Below are positions 1 to 10,666 of a DNA stretch of 64,000 nucleotides, one piece after another. Numbering within the stretch: the stretch's first letter is position 1; each line of letters starts with the position of its first letter. The position numbers and the translations under genes are program-made. Source of the stretch: Endothia cerciana (lineage: Eukaryota > Ascomycota > Sordariomycetes > Diaporthales > Cryphonectriaceae); assembly GCA_026119935.1 (NCBI GenBank), contig JALRMH010000016.1, positions 372,001 through 436,000 of the forward strand, in the 5' to 3' direction. Below the pieces are notes generated by a model. The model had not been told where the DNA came from, did not search any database, and worked only from the letters and a program-made list of their open reading frames with translations.

Positions 1-966
1 CACGAGGATAAAAGGCGAGATGAGGAAGACGCTGGAAGCTGGTAGTGCATAGAGGAAGGGCAAGTCGGCTCTCGGTGATAAGCACAAAGGACGGGAATAG
101 ACAAAAAAACCGTTTTGGTGCATACCATTTTCAGTATTGTTGAATTTTGGGATTTCCTCTATCCTGAAGCATCGCCTGATGGTGGTTGTCTCTTCCCTGG
201 CTGTGAAAGAGTTGCGTAGCGTGCAGGACGGGGTCAGGGAGAGGGACAGGGCCACCATGGCTGGGGTCTAATTTAGCACTCGATATTGTAGCGTGGGGAT
301 AGACCAGCCGGCCTCAAACAGTAACATGTCACTAGAGAGGCTTTCGTCTCTTGAACAAGAAGCAAGCTGGTAGCGGTCTAGTCGCGAGGCTCTTAATCAT
401 CCGACATCCAGGACGACGGGGCAATTTCAATGACGGCAGGTCCACAAAAGTCTGGGAGATTATCTTTTGGGTGAATCAAGATTGACCCTTGTAATCTTTT
501 ATCCTGACGCTATTTACTACTCAAAACTGCGGTCAACGCCACCTTTGTCCCTGTCTTCGAGACAGTGGTCTACACGTCCATGAGGCCTCTACTACGTCAC
601 GCAGGCGCCCTACGATGTTCCACTGTAGATTCCCCCTCTCTTTTGTCTTTCTTTCTTTCTTTCTTTCTTCTCTGGCGATTCCTGGAAGGTGATGGAGCCA
701 TCAGGAAGGTAGAAGAGGAGATGCTGGAATGCATGACAGATAATAGCAAATTAAATCGGACATTTGGGTTGGGAGATGCGGGTAAAATGCAGAATAGTAC
801 TCTATTAATATTTCTTACGGATATCTAATAATATAACTACACATCAGCATACCTTAAAAGAAAGTCCGACGAAAGGAGATGGTGCCCGGGAGGGCAAGCC
901 AGACCGAGTCCAGCTCAATAATACGTGACGCATTCGGCGCAACTGGTTCACCTTCTCTCACTTCCT
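1..966. other. Intergenic, no gene recognised
   Basis: I see no frame with protein-like composition here. A short CTTT-type microsatellite lies at about 646-669. The stretch lies downstream of the sulfate-permease-like gene on its 3' side, so it probably holds that gene's 3' UTR and possibly the end of something outside the window. Confidence 0.5.
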
Positions 967-3111
967 TCACATGTTCTCCATGTACGTCGCTGTGGCATTC
1001 CCGGGCCTGGACGTGTCCATCTTCTCTAGGTCCACCGAGTCTTTGGTCGAATCCCCACTTCGAGGCACCATCACAGCTTCAGCAATAGAGCTGTAAAGCC
1101 TCGTAGCCTCACCGTCCATCCCATCGTACGCCTTATGGGCATCCACGATGGGCCAGCCAGCCCGGGCAAACCTTGACCTGACATTTGCAGCCATATCCAC
1201 AAAGTGGAACTCGACACCCTTCCCGCCGTACCGTCGAACCTCGCCGACGACAGTCTTCAGATGCGATAAAGCAGTAGTGTCGATGTGGTTTACCCTACTG
1301 AAATCGAGTACTACCAGGCTAATGGGTGGTAGAGTACGGGGGTCAGAGACTGCGGCGGCCTTCCGGAGACGGGCGAGGCGATTCTCCGCACTGACAGACC
1401 AGTTACGCTCCGAATCCGTGCCATGAAGGCTATCGTATGCGGGCTTGTGGTGGGTCTGGACCGAGTCCAGGATGCGCTGCGTTATGCGATAGGAGTTGGG
1501 GAAGAATAACGACTCGCTGAAGCGGAAAATGTGAACTTCATGCAGCATGTTGTCCGCAATATGGCTCGGCGGCAGGCCTCGTGCGGCGTCGAGCGACGAG
1601 GCGAGCTCGGACCGCGCCGGCGCAGGCGAGGCAGTAAGGGAGGTGAACGTCTGACGGAGGATGTTGTATGCGATGTTGAAGGCGACTGGGGTGAATATGC
1701 CAAACTCCGTGGAGTAGAACAGGCCCAGCCAGAAGGCCAGCATCGACGAGATGAAGTCGGCCAACGAGGTCTTCCAGAAGCGATAGAAAACCGATGGCGG
1801 GTAAATGAGCGGCCAGACGGCACAGATGATGATGGCCGCCAGCGTCGCCTTCGGGATCCAGTACAGCAGGCCGGAGAGCTCGTAGATTGATACAAGGATG
1901 ATGGCGGCCGTGACCAAGCCGGAGAGCGGCGACTTGACCTTGCATGAGGAGTTGACTGACGTTCGGGACATGGCGCCGCCAACGCCCATCGAGTGGAAGA
2001 AGCTGTTGAACAAGTTGCACACTCCAAAGTAGCAGAGCTCCTGGCTCTGGTCCGGGGCGTAGTTGTTCTTGATACCGAAGGCTCGCGCGATAGCTGTGTG
2101 CTCGATGGCGGCGCCAATGAAAACGGTTACGGAGCCTGAGGCCACGCGGCTTAGAAGGTCGCTGGAGGGCATCACAGGAGCCTCTTGTCCCTTTGCTGAT
2201 AGCTTGACCACGGACCAGAGGTAGTCATCGGGATCGCGAGTGTGGTTCACCGCGTAGCTGATACCCGTATAGAGCACCAGAGCCAAGAACGCTCTGAGGA
2301 TGGATAGCAGCCACATGGCCCTGCTCTTGTCTCCCCATCGCTTGCCGCCCTCCTCGAGGAGCTTGAGGAACAGTATGCAAGAGAAGCCCACAGTACAGGT
2401 GAGTCTGCTCGCCTGGGGGAGGAATTGGAATGTCTCATAGACCTGAGTATAAGCTTTCGCAGTAGATGAAACGTCCGTACCGAAAAAAGAGCCCATCTGA
2501 TTGAGGATGATGGTAATGGCCACGGCGGAGATGAAGCCAGTGGTGATGGGAATGGAGATAAACTCTAAGAGAAACCCGAGCTTCAGGAACCCAAGGATCA
2601 TGCCGTATATGCCCATCATCAGGGCAACAGCTGATGCAATCTGCTGAGGAGTATAGACCGTATCTGTGCCCACTGACACGATGACTTCTGCGGTAAGAAG
2701 GCCGATAAGGGAGGTTGGACCGGTGGACAGATCTAGGACGACAGTCAAAAACTTGGTCTCAGATTGCTCGTGACACGTCGCAGGCATACCTTTGGTCGTC
2801 CCCATAGAGGCGTACAGAATGCCCGGGAACCAGCTAGACATGAGGCCATACTGCACCGGGATAGTCGCGAGGGTCGCGTATGATATGCCTTGCGGGATGA
2901 GCATCAGGCCCACGGTTAGGCCTGCGATGATATCGTTAATGGCCCATCGCGGGTTGTATCGGGGTAGCCATCCCACAATAGGCACCTTGTCCAGAAGGTA
3001 TTGTAAGGAGGCAGAAGGGAAGGCTCGAGCGCCCTGACTAGCGAGGCGGCCGACCTTGTTCCAGGTCACGTCCGTCCGCAGGTCAGTCTTGACGCTATCA
3101 ACGACCTTCAT
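967..3111 (-). CDS. SulP-family anion (sulfate-type) permease with STAS domain
   Basis: Probable plasma-membrane sulfate/anion transporter of the SLC26/SulP family, 695 aa after splicing. The start at 3111 (MKVVDSVKTD) is preferred over an upstream extension to 3255 because that extension is not membrane-protein-like. The N-terminus carries the family's VGWLPRYNPRWAINDIIAGLTVG-like entry into TM1, followed by the GISYATLA segment and about 10-12 hydrophobic helices. The C-terminus (about residues 510-665) is a STAS domain with LVVLDFSRVNHIDTTAL. An in-frame 57-nt intron (2733-2789, GTATGC..CCTAG) is inferred: removing it joins GTTK to DLSTGPTS, which restores the conserved family motif, while the read-through peptide there is not family-like. 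Some fungal sulfate permeases are longer (about 800 aa), so the exact substrate is uncertain; sulfate, bicarbonate or another oxyanion are all possible. Confidence 0.87.
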   Translation of the reverse strand: MKVVDSVKTDLRTDVTWNKVGRLASQGARAFPSASLQYLLDKVPIVGWLPRYNPRWAINDIIAGLTVGLMLIPQGISYATLATIPVQYGLMSSWFPGILYASMGTTKGMPATCHEQSETKFLTVVLDLSTGPTSLIGLLTAEVIVSVGTDTVYTPQQIASAVALMMGIYGMILGFLKLGFLLEFISIPITTGFISAVAITIILNQMGSFFGTDVSSTAKAYTQVYETFQFLPQASRLTCTVGFSCILFLKLLEEGGKRWGDKSRAMWLLSILRAFLALVLYTGISYAVNHTRDPDDYLWSVVKLSAKGQEAPVMPSSDLLSRVASGSVTVFIGAAIEHTAIARAFGIKNNYAPDQSQELCYFGVCNLFNSFFHSMGVGGAMSRTSVNSSCKVKSPLSGLVTAAIILVSIYELSGLLYWIPKATLAAIIICAVWPLIYPPSVFYRFWKTSLADFISSMLAFWLGLFYSTEFGIFTPVAFNIAYNILRQTFTSLTASPAPARSELASSLDAARGLPPSHIADNMLHEVHIFRFSESLFFPNSYRITQRILDSVQTHHKPAYDSLHGTDSERNWSVSAENRLARLRKAAAVSDPRTLPPISLVVLDFSRVNHIDTTALSHLKTVVGEVRRYGGKGVEFHFVDMAANVRSRFARAGWPIVDAHKAYDGMDGEATRLYSSIAEAVMVPRSGDSTKDSVDLEKMDTSRPGNATATYMENM

Positions 3112-6100
3112 GATGACCAAAGACGTCTGAAGGGAAAGACGAGGCCTGGTGAGATGCGTGTGGTAGAAATTTTGATAATGAAATGTTACGACGCAAAAAC
3201 GTGAAGTCCTCTTCTGGTGGCACGAGGCAGTGACCTTATATACGTGGCCGACCATAGTGATCTATATAGACCACAGATCATTCTCAGTCATCTGAGGATA
3301 GCCGACCCTTTGCATATACGATACTTCAGATACTGACCATACTTTGTTTTACATTTTGCTCTTATCGAAATATCCGATTTGTTGATCATCCTGATTGCAC
3401 CCCCTCCCCCCAAGGACTTACCGAACAACAGATGGGATACAATATACTTAATACTCATCCCATGCAGGGGACGGCTTGGTTCATGACAGTAGAAGTACGG
3501 TTTGACACGCATCATCGCTGATAGAACAGCTGAACATTCGAAACCACCTTCGGTGTTCGGTATCTGGTACCTAGGTAGCCAACAAGCGTCGATGAGAGCA
3601 CGTCCGGCTGTATCTAGTCTGAGCCCTTGGACTTTGCCCTGCCAGCGGTGCACTGAACACCGAACCTTACGGGCAAATAGCCTAAAGAAGGAAACGACCC
3701 GCCCGTGTGCATGCGTCCGACGTCTTCGTCACCTGTGTAAGTGAAGGTCACCTGTGTAAGTAAAGGTGACCGGTGTAAGTGAAAGTCACCGGTGTAAGTG
3801 AGGGTCACCTGTGTAAGTGAGGGTCACCTGTGTAAGTGAGGTCACCTGTGTAGGTGAGTGTCACCACGGAGATTCGTAGATACCCACCTTGGCAGTGTAA
3901 CGGCGCAAAGGTTGATAGACCGCTCACCTCGTGCAGGTGGATCGAGTGGGGCCGCACTCGCCTGGCCGGTCAATCGAAGTATGTTCCGGTCAGTAGATCG
4001 AATAACAGGGTGCTTTATAATTAGAACAGCCTGCAAAGGTACGCAGCGCAAGCGTATAGCCTCCTAAATTTCATCTTGTCTGATAATAGATACCCAATTT
4101 GCGACGTGACAACGGAAGTCGATCGGACTGATAGCGCAATGAGATGCGACGGCTTCGGGATTAAGAGGACGAGACTAAACAACAAGTGGTATTCGGCGTC
4201 ATTCTCGGAACATTTCAAAGCATATTACGACATCCGCCAATCATTGATGTCAGGCCACAGCCAGTGTCTTGGTTCTCATGAGCGCTCCAGGGGCAGACAA
4301 ATTTAATACTCCGGGTATGCTTTCTAGACCCCGAGGCCGTTGACAAGAGAAAGCCTTCGCATGTCGCCATGCTCGACTTGGCACCACTGCTGTTGTCGGT
4401 GAATATCGTCACCGTATCTTGTTAGAGCCATTGTCCAGAATTATTGGAAGAAGACGTCAAGATGGCCTGACCGACGAAAGTCGTGTTCCATGCCAAGCCA
4501 AGCAAGCATTGCTTGGCGCGGGAGGTTTCCTGCATGGGGTTCAAGAAGACAGCGAGATTCATTGCTAGGTGTCCCAAAACATCTTGATCAGACGATTTCT
4601 GATTAACTGCTCAGCCACGTTGAAGCTGCTGAAGTCTTCTCGGGTCGTTGTTAGAAGCTGACGAGGATCGTGTCACAGGGCTTCATTTTGATCACTCGGG
4701 GGGTGCACAGCCTTCTCGCCGTGGCGCAGCAATCCAGTTTGCTTGTATGGTATACTAAATAATCAATGCGCCGTTCCCAAGTTGCCCGCAGCAGGAACTC
4801 ATCTAACTTCCAGGTGTCTCGGCCGGCTTCTTTCGAGTTTAGACCTTGAAGTTCTGATTCGCGAGGCGATAAATAGATAGAAATCAAGGACGGGGCAGTG
4901 CTATGGCCCCTGGGACACAATGTGAATGAGATGCTGCGGAGTATTGTTTCCTGGACTTGGTGCCGATGAGTACTTAGGTCAGGAGTACAAATTATGATCT
5001 GGACTCTCAAGCACTGTCGCCATCCAAAATGGCCGGTTGGCCATCCACCCAGAGACGATCTCAAGAGTATAGAAGCACTAACCAGGCCGCGAGCCTACCA
5101 AAGACACGCACGTCTCGGTTTGCGGGCTCTGAACAAACTTGCAAGAGTCCTGAGTGCTGAGTGGGTCTGCGGTGATGGAGCAATCTGAATGGATCTTCAC
5201 CCAAATACCAAGGACGAGGCTGGCGACCGGCATTGGTTGAGAGGCTGTTGTGCGACATGGATAATCGCTGAACACGGAAATACATGTGAAATGTGCTTAC
5301 AAGGGAAATGCCTGGCTAAAACACTAACAGCTACAAGCCCTCTCTTCTCTTGGGTATGTCATGTACTATTGGGAAACTGAATCTCTGCTTGAAGTATTGG
5401 ATGACACTATCCCAAGGTCATCTTCCCTTTCATCATGTTCCACTCAGGCTTATAAAAGACGTCCACGGAACTCATACTTTTAAGGCATACGTGGCTGGAA
5501 CCCAGGGACCCTCGACGAGTCTTCGTGCTCCAGTTCACGCAGAACCTAGACTGTACTAAAAAGTACTGCGAGTCGCTATGTTTTAGGCTCTGGATTAAAA
5601 TGGTGTGCTCTAATATAGCATGGAAGATCCCCTTTACTTGACTAAGTTAGGCAAGACTAGGTCAAGTTCTACCAAAGGCTCTACGTGCGCATATTAAATA
5701 GCGACATTATAATATTACCATGTAATAGACGAGATGGCTAACGTTCCCAGCCGATATGCAGGAGGCTCGAAGCGGAAGTTCCTCAGGGCCCTTTTTTTTT
5801 TTTTTTTAAATTCTATGAAGTCTAAGACACTAAGAAGGGCTTCATCACCACAGCCCTTCATGCTTCAGCTTGTCTTTTACCCTGTTCTCGGACTCTTGTA
5901 GAACATCTTGTGGAAGACGACAGCCACTCATTCTTGTCCACATGCTTGTAGGCCACTATTGAGGCATTGAAGTGTGCCACCCATGACGGATCTCAGAGGA
6001 ACTCCCTGCGCGGAGAACACCCCTCCTATAATGTTTCAAAAATAGCGCAAATGAGGGGTTGTAGAGATGCAAGCCCCCAGTGGTCGGTGTGATGTGCTGA

Positions 6101-8012
6101 GTTTCATCGACCTCATAGAATATTTATGAACCAGTCTTCTGGCGTCATAGTCCATCGCTCCTGGGCCATGCCCTACTCCTGCCCATAACCAATCACCGGC
6201 CTCTATAGCCAGAGATAACTTATTGAGATCATGCCTGTCAGGAAGATCGCTTTGGTATCTTGATAGACGACGTCCATTTCTTTTCCCCAACCTAAGTTCC
6301 GCTGGAAATGAGGAGAGAGGCCAATGGGAAAGGATTCCGCCATATTTTATTTGTGGAATCACTCCCATGCAGGCACCCCTGCATCTTCACCGACCTCCTC
6401 GTCTCACATTACCACTGTAATACCATAGTATCAGTCTATCCAGTGAGGATTGCCGATTCCGGATGAACTGATCTTCAGTACCCTTGTATATCTGCAGGGA
6501 ATGCTTACACCCACCCACCAATGTGTGCCGAATCATGTGACAAGCGCCCAGCGCAGCACCATGGGACTACGGGTCCACTAAACTGACTGCCTGTAGACAC
6601 ATTCTTGTGGTTGGCTGTCTTGAGACGTCTATTTTGTGGCATATACTCTTTCTCCTGCTGCCTGGGTAGCCATCTACGAGGGCTCACATCACACCTACAG
6701 GCGATAGGCAACGGACTTGCACATCTGCACAGGAGCATCACAGTCGTATCGGACTGCAATCTTAGAAAACAACGGGGTATGGCAATCAGTCTATGGGTAA
6801 GCTGTAAACTTTGTCAGGAATTCTTTCTCAAAGGGATGTATCGCGTAGTTTCGTGGCGTATCGAGGCCCGGTTCGTATGGCGGCCCCGGAAACCTCGGTG
6901 ACAGCAAGGTTAGCATTTTTGTGGCATCATGTCAATTGCCTCTGTAGCTTCCTGCGGGGGACTAGTTCATCTGGCTTGTGCAAGAAAGGCTTAAGGGGTA
7001 AGATGCCGACGTAAATCAAAACTCTGAAGCGCCGATGGCTGGGTAATAATCCCAACCTGAGATGTATGGATCTCCGCAACGAATACGGGGGTGATCATAA
7101 CATAATCGCTGTAGCAGCCTGCTTGGGCCCAAGAGTTGCCCATAAACATCGAGGGTCGTGTCCTATGTTATTGTAGACTCTTCCTAGTATTGTCATCGGT
7201 GGCTCTCAGAGCTATTAACTGCAACTGACTCAAGGGTGTTTAATGTTATGAAAACTGAACACTCCAAGAGCACTATCGGCTAACATGACACAGTCATGCC
7301 TCAAGTATGTGACTTGCACTGGAAATTACAGTTTAGTATGGAATCTTTCTTCCGTGCTCAGACAGGATGCTTCGTCTAATGTGCACTACATACAAAATCA
7401 TTGGACATAAAACATGAATAACTTAGCCATTACATAGGCTTTGTACCCTGATCGCTGTCTACCTCGTTCTCGAAAGGCCATGTAATTACTGTACGAAATT
7501 TTTGAATAGCGGCGTTCGTAATCCTGACTCCTTGAGGGCATCGGACGACACGATGCTATACAACTCGGATTAGTAACCACAAGCAGTTCATAATTCTGCC
7601 TCTCAAGTACGGCAAGACTTAGGCGGTCGTTGTCTGGGTCACACCCAAAGTTAAGAAAAAGAAAGTTCGATCGATTACGCCGAAATGAAGACATACGATA
7701 CATGAACGCGCCTTTGATGCAACCCTAGAACATGAAATGATCAGGCGAGAATATCGATTCAGCACATGCACACTCTGAGAGAGGGAGCAGGAAATGAAAA
7801 CGAAGAATTCAGGACCTGTTGAGAAAGTCAAGATATCCTCCTGCAGTGCGTACTTTTGTCTTATGCCAGTCGCCGCACGTATCTTGTCGTCAATTTGTTT
7901 CCATCACCCTTAAGCTGTCCAGCACCAGCCTCACGACTTCTAACACCCCAGGCATGACCTATCACCAGACTATAACAGCTACCGAATAGTACGACCAACA
8001 CAGGGTAGTTGT
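3112..8012. other. Long intergenic stretch, no gene recognised
   Basis: About 4.9 kb between the SulP permease and the rhodopsin gene. Apart from the 19-bp tandem repeat at 3728-3865, a perfect 9-bp inverted repeat with a 3-base loop at 4497-4517, and a T-run at about 5791-5808, nothing stands out. Open frames here are short and overlap on both strands without conserved motifs. The first 150 bases probably include the permease 5' leader. Confidence 0.45.
3728..3865. repeat. 19-bp minisatellite, about 7 copies
   Basis: Tandem array with consensus GTCACCTGTGTAAGTGAGG. Full units start at 3728, 3747, 3766, 3785, 3804, 3823 (18 bp) and 3841, with a partial GTCACC at 3860-3865. Units differ by a few substitutions (third: GTGACCGG; fourth: GTCACCGG; seventh: GTAGGTGAGT). 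Each unit contains GTGTAAGT, which resembles a fungal splice donor. No coding frame crosses it convincingly. Confidence 0.95.
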
Positions 8013-9000
8013 TTAAGCATCTTCGTCGCCGATGCGGATTCGGCCCTCGGAGGACAGACCATGAGCCCACCAGCCGCCGATCTCGATGTTGGTCTCGGGC
8101 ACGCTGCGGTGGCTTAACAACAGCCACAGACCGAAGATGGGCTTGGCCAGGATATCGAGAATAGCGTACGCCAGGATCTCACCATCAACAGATGTCTTGC
8201 GGGCACCATCGGCAAAGCCCCAAACACTGAAACCTATGTCAGAGATGATACGGGGATGTGGGGACATGAGAATTGAGCTTACATTGGGTACGCAGTCCAG
8301 AGAAGGAAGGTGAACAGGGCGAGCGAGCCGAAGAGCTTGGTCACCTTGTTGCCCTTGGTCTTGACCGTGCTGCTGCCGTGGAGAGCGACATGCCAGATGA
8401 CGAATATGTAGGCAATGCAAGAGATAGCGTACCATCCCCACTTCTGTGCGGTCTCCTCACTGCCGTAAGCGGCAAACAGGCCAGTTAGGACCATGATGAG
8501 ATCGGCGCTGATGGCCATGATGATGTGAGCTCCGTCAATTCCAGCCAGGAGGCATAGGTCAACCAGCAGGAGAGGTGTGGTGATAGCCCAGTCGATGTAA
8601 CGAGCGTAGTAGACCTCACGGCAGACCTCGTGGTAGGTATCGGGGACCTTGTCGTGGGGGTTCTTCACCTGAACGCAGTGGTAGTTGACGCCGTGGCCGC
8701 TGGCCATGCTGAAGTAGGCCAGAGAGGCCGTGATGGTGATCATAGCAGTTGCATAGTGGTAGAGACGCTTCGAGACTGGAATGTTCCAGGACAGCAGGGC
8801 GAAGATGCCGGAGGCAACAATCATGATCACGAAGACGACCCATAGGATGCTGTTTCCGGTGTCCGAAGAGTGCTCATAATGAGTCGGGGTCGCTGGCATG
8901 CAGTTAGCAAGTGCCACAGTAACGAAGGCCCAGAGGCTTGAGAGGAAGACGACGAACGTATCACCGTCGGGATGGGGTCAACCTCGAAGACGTTCTGCAT
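8013..9000 (-). CDS. Microbial (type I) rhodopsin, proton-pump type
   Basis: Seven-helix retinal protein of 288 aa. Exons are 8958-9000, 8283-8892 and 8013-8226. Intron 1 (8893-8957) has an unusual GTTCGT donor but a perfect TTGCTAAC branch site and CCAG acceptor, and its splicing restores the N-terminal run IPTVIP seen in this family. Intron 2 (8227-8282) is canonical. Bacteriorhodopsin-equivalent residues are all present: R112 (R82), D115 (proton acceptor D85), T119 (T89), D126 (proton donor D96), E234 (E204), D242 (D212) and the retinal Schiff-base lysine K246 (K216). The layout resembles the Leptosphaeria rhodopsin, a light-driven outward proton pump, so pumping at the plasma membrane is inferred. 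No carotenoid or retinal-forming gene is adjacent. Confidence 0.95.
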
Positions 9001-10666
9001 CTTGGCTACTACTGTTCAATTGGATGATGGAGGGGCGGCTGTAATCGGAAGAGGTTGATTGATTCGTCTCGTCTCGGCTGTTCACGATTGATAGAAGCCC
9101 AATGGGGTTGGCATGACAGAGCTCAACGGGGAGACGGTTAAGGGGAGAGGGGGGGGGGGGGGCTCGTAGGTTAATAAAGGTCAGGCTGAGAAGGAACGGC
9201 ATTCTCCGTGAGCTCTTACCTTGAAGCTCAGGTGAGCTTCTGATGCGGCCGGATCGACGTCATCAATTACGTTAGCGATTGTACATCACCGTTCGAGCCT
9301 AGCGGAGTAGTACGTAGGGGACTCCCGAATTCTTCTCTGTTGGCATAGTAACATACTATATCCGATTCGTATCCCCCTGGCTACATTCTCCAAAAACCCA
9401 TCCTTCCGTATTACTACACACCTTGGAGGTGACCGTGCTGGTCTTTCCAGCAAGTCTTGTAGGGCTCGGACTTGGACTTTCTCCACTCTTGGATCATCAT
9501 GCCGGAGTGTTTGCAGCAGACATGGCTGGCTTTTTGGTCACCCGCCCAGGTAGCTGGCTAGCCAGACCTCACGCATCCAGGTTTTGTCTGGGGGATCGGC
9601 GTTGAGGAACTTGAGGTTGCGGTCGATCGGCGAGCAGCCGCGAGGATCTAGGCAATCCCAAGATCTGGCTACGCAGTATTCCGTTGATATGCGAGCAGGG
9701 CGCTTACCATGCCCACGCCAGCCATGCTGCCTGCTTCCTGTCACCACTCACGGAGCAACGTGCTCGACCCTGTCTAGCTGAATCTGGAAAACCATCAAAT
9801 GAGAGCCACTAGCCACGAAAGCTGTTCGCCACGGACGCCATTCAGCAGATGAACAATTCAACAAAGGCGAGCCGTTGGAAGTAGGAGGCCGCCGCTAGAC
9901 CCGAGCCTATGGGCTGGGATGTGACCAGGACTGCCCTTGATGTCAAGCTCCGGACGGCGCGTGGCTCTACGTTCTGTCGGGTCGTGGAATTTGATAAACA
10001 TTGCACACGACCATTCAAGACCACCTCTTGTCACATTTGGAAAGTCAACCGGTGGAAAGGGCACCTGTTTCCGAACCACCCCATTTCTCGATGCCCAAAA
10101 TGACCCGATACGAGACCCCAAGAAAGCCAACGGAGGTGGCGGTGGCTTCTCGGGTCTAAATGTTTCCATCCGCCCCTAGACAAACGAGCTTCCCTGCTAC
10201 GCCCGCGTCCTAGAGTTGCATTGCAGATAGAGTGAGGCAGGATATGGCGTTTTAACTGAGACCACATCCCGGTGAGGTCTCGCGAGATGGCGATATTGAG
10301 AAGCTTAAATCTGCCCACTGCCTCTACCCCTCACAAGTCAGATCACTAGCAGTCTGGGCCTACGCTAACTTTGCGAGTCTATAAACATTACTACGCTGTC
10401 AGATCCATAATTCGGTTGCGAGGGGACCGCGGTGCGCTTGGACAGCGCAAGAGTCTAGCTACCCTGCACCATCTCGAGTGCAGGTGGCTGAGGCGCATAC
10501 CTGGTGAGGCTCACTCTCTTTCCCGACAACAGCGGGGCCAAACATGCGCAGCTACTTGCAGCTTGCCATCAAGATTCCTGAATACTGGATGGTACAGACT
10601 TTACCGTAGCTCTCCTGAGCTCATCTTATCAATACAGCAGCTCCACCCCCTTCGCAGCTTGATACA
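9001..10666. other. Intergenic; possible small broken minus-strand frame
   Basis: The 5' part is the rhodopsin upstream region and includes a G-run near 9151-9162. On the minus strand two adjoining frames look protein-like: one ends at 9538 (containing WDCLDPRGCSPIDRNLKF), the other runs from there to a stop at 9414 (containing KASHVCCKHSGMMIQEW). They differ by one base in phase, so this may be a small cysteine-containing gene with a frameshift, a missed intron, or chance. The rest (9750-10666) shows nothing. Confidence 0.3.

Noticed and set aside
1482..2117. Long minus-strand frame of 211 codons inside the SulP gene
   Set aside because: It is a shifted frame of the permease exon with Arg/Ser/Pro-biased composition; the SulP frame explains the interval fully.
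4497..4517. Perfect 9-bp inverted repeat with a 3-base loop
   Set aside because: Too small and isolated to call a terminator or an RNA gene in a eukaryotic intergenic region.
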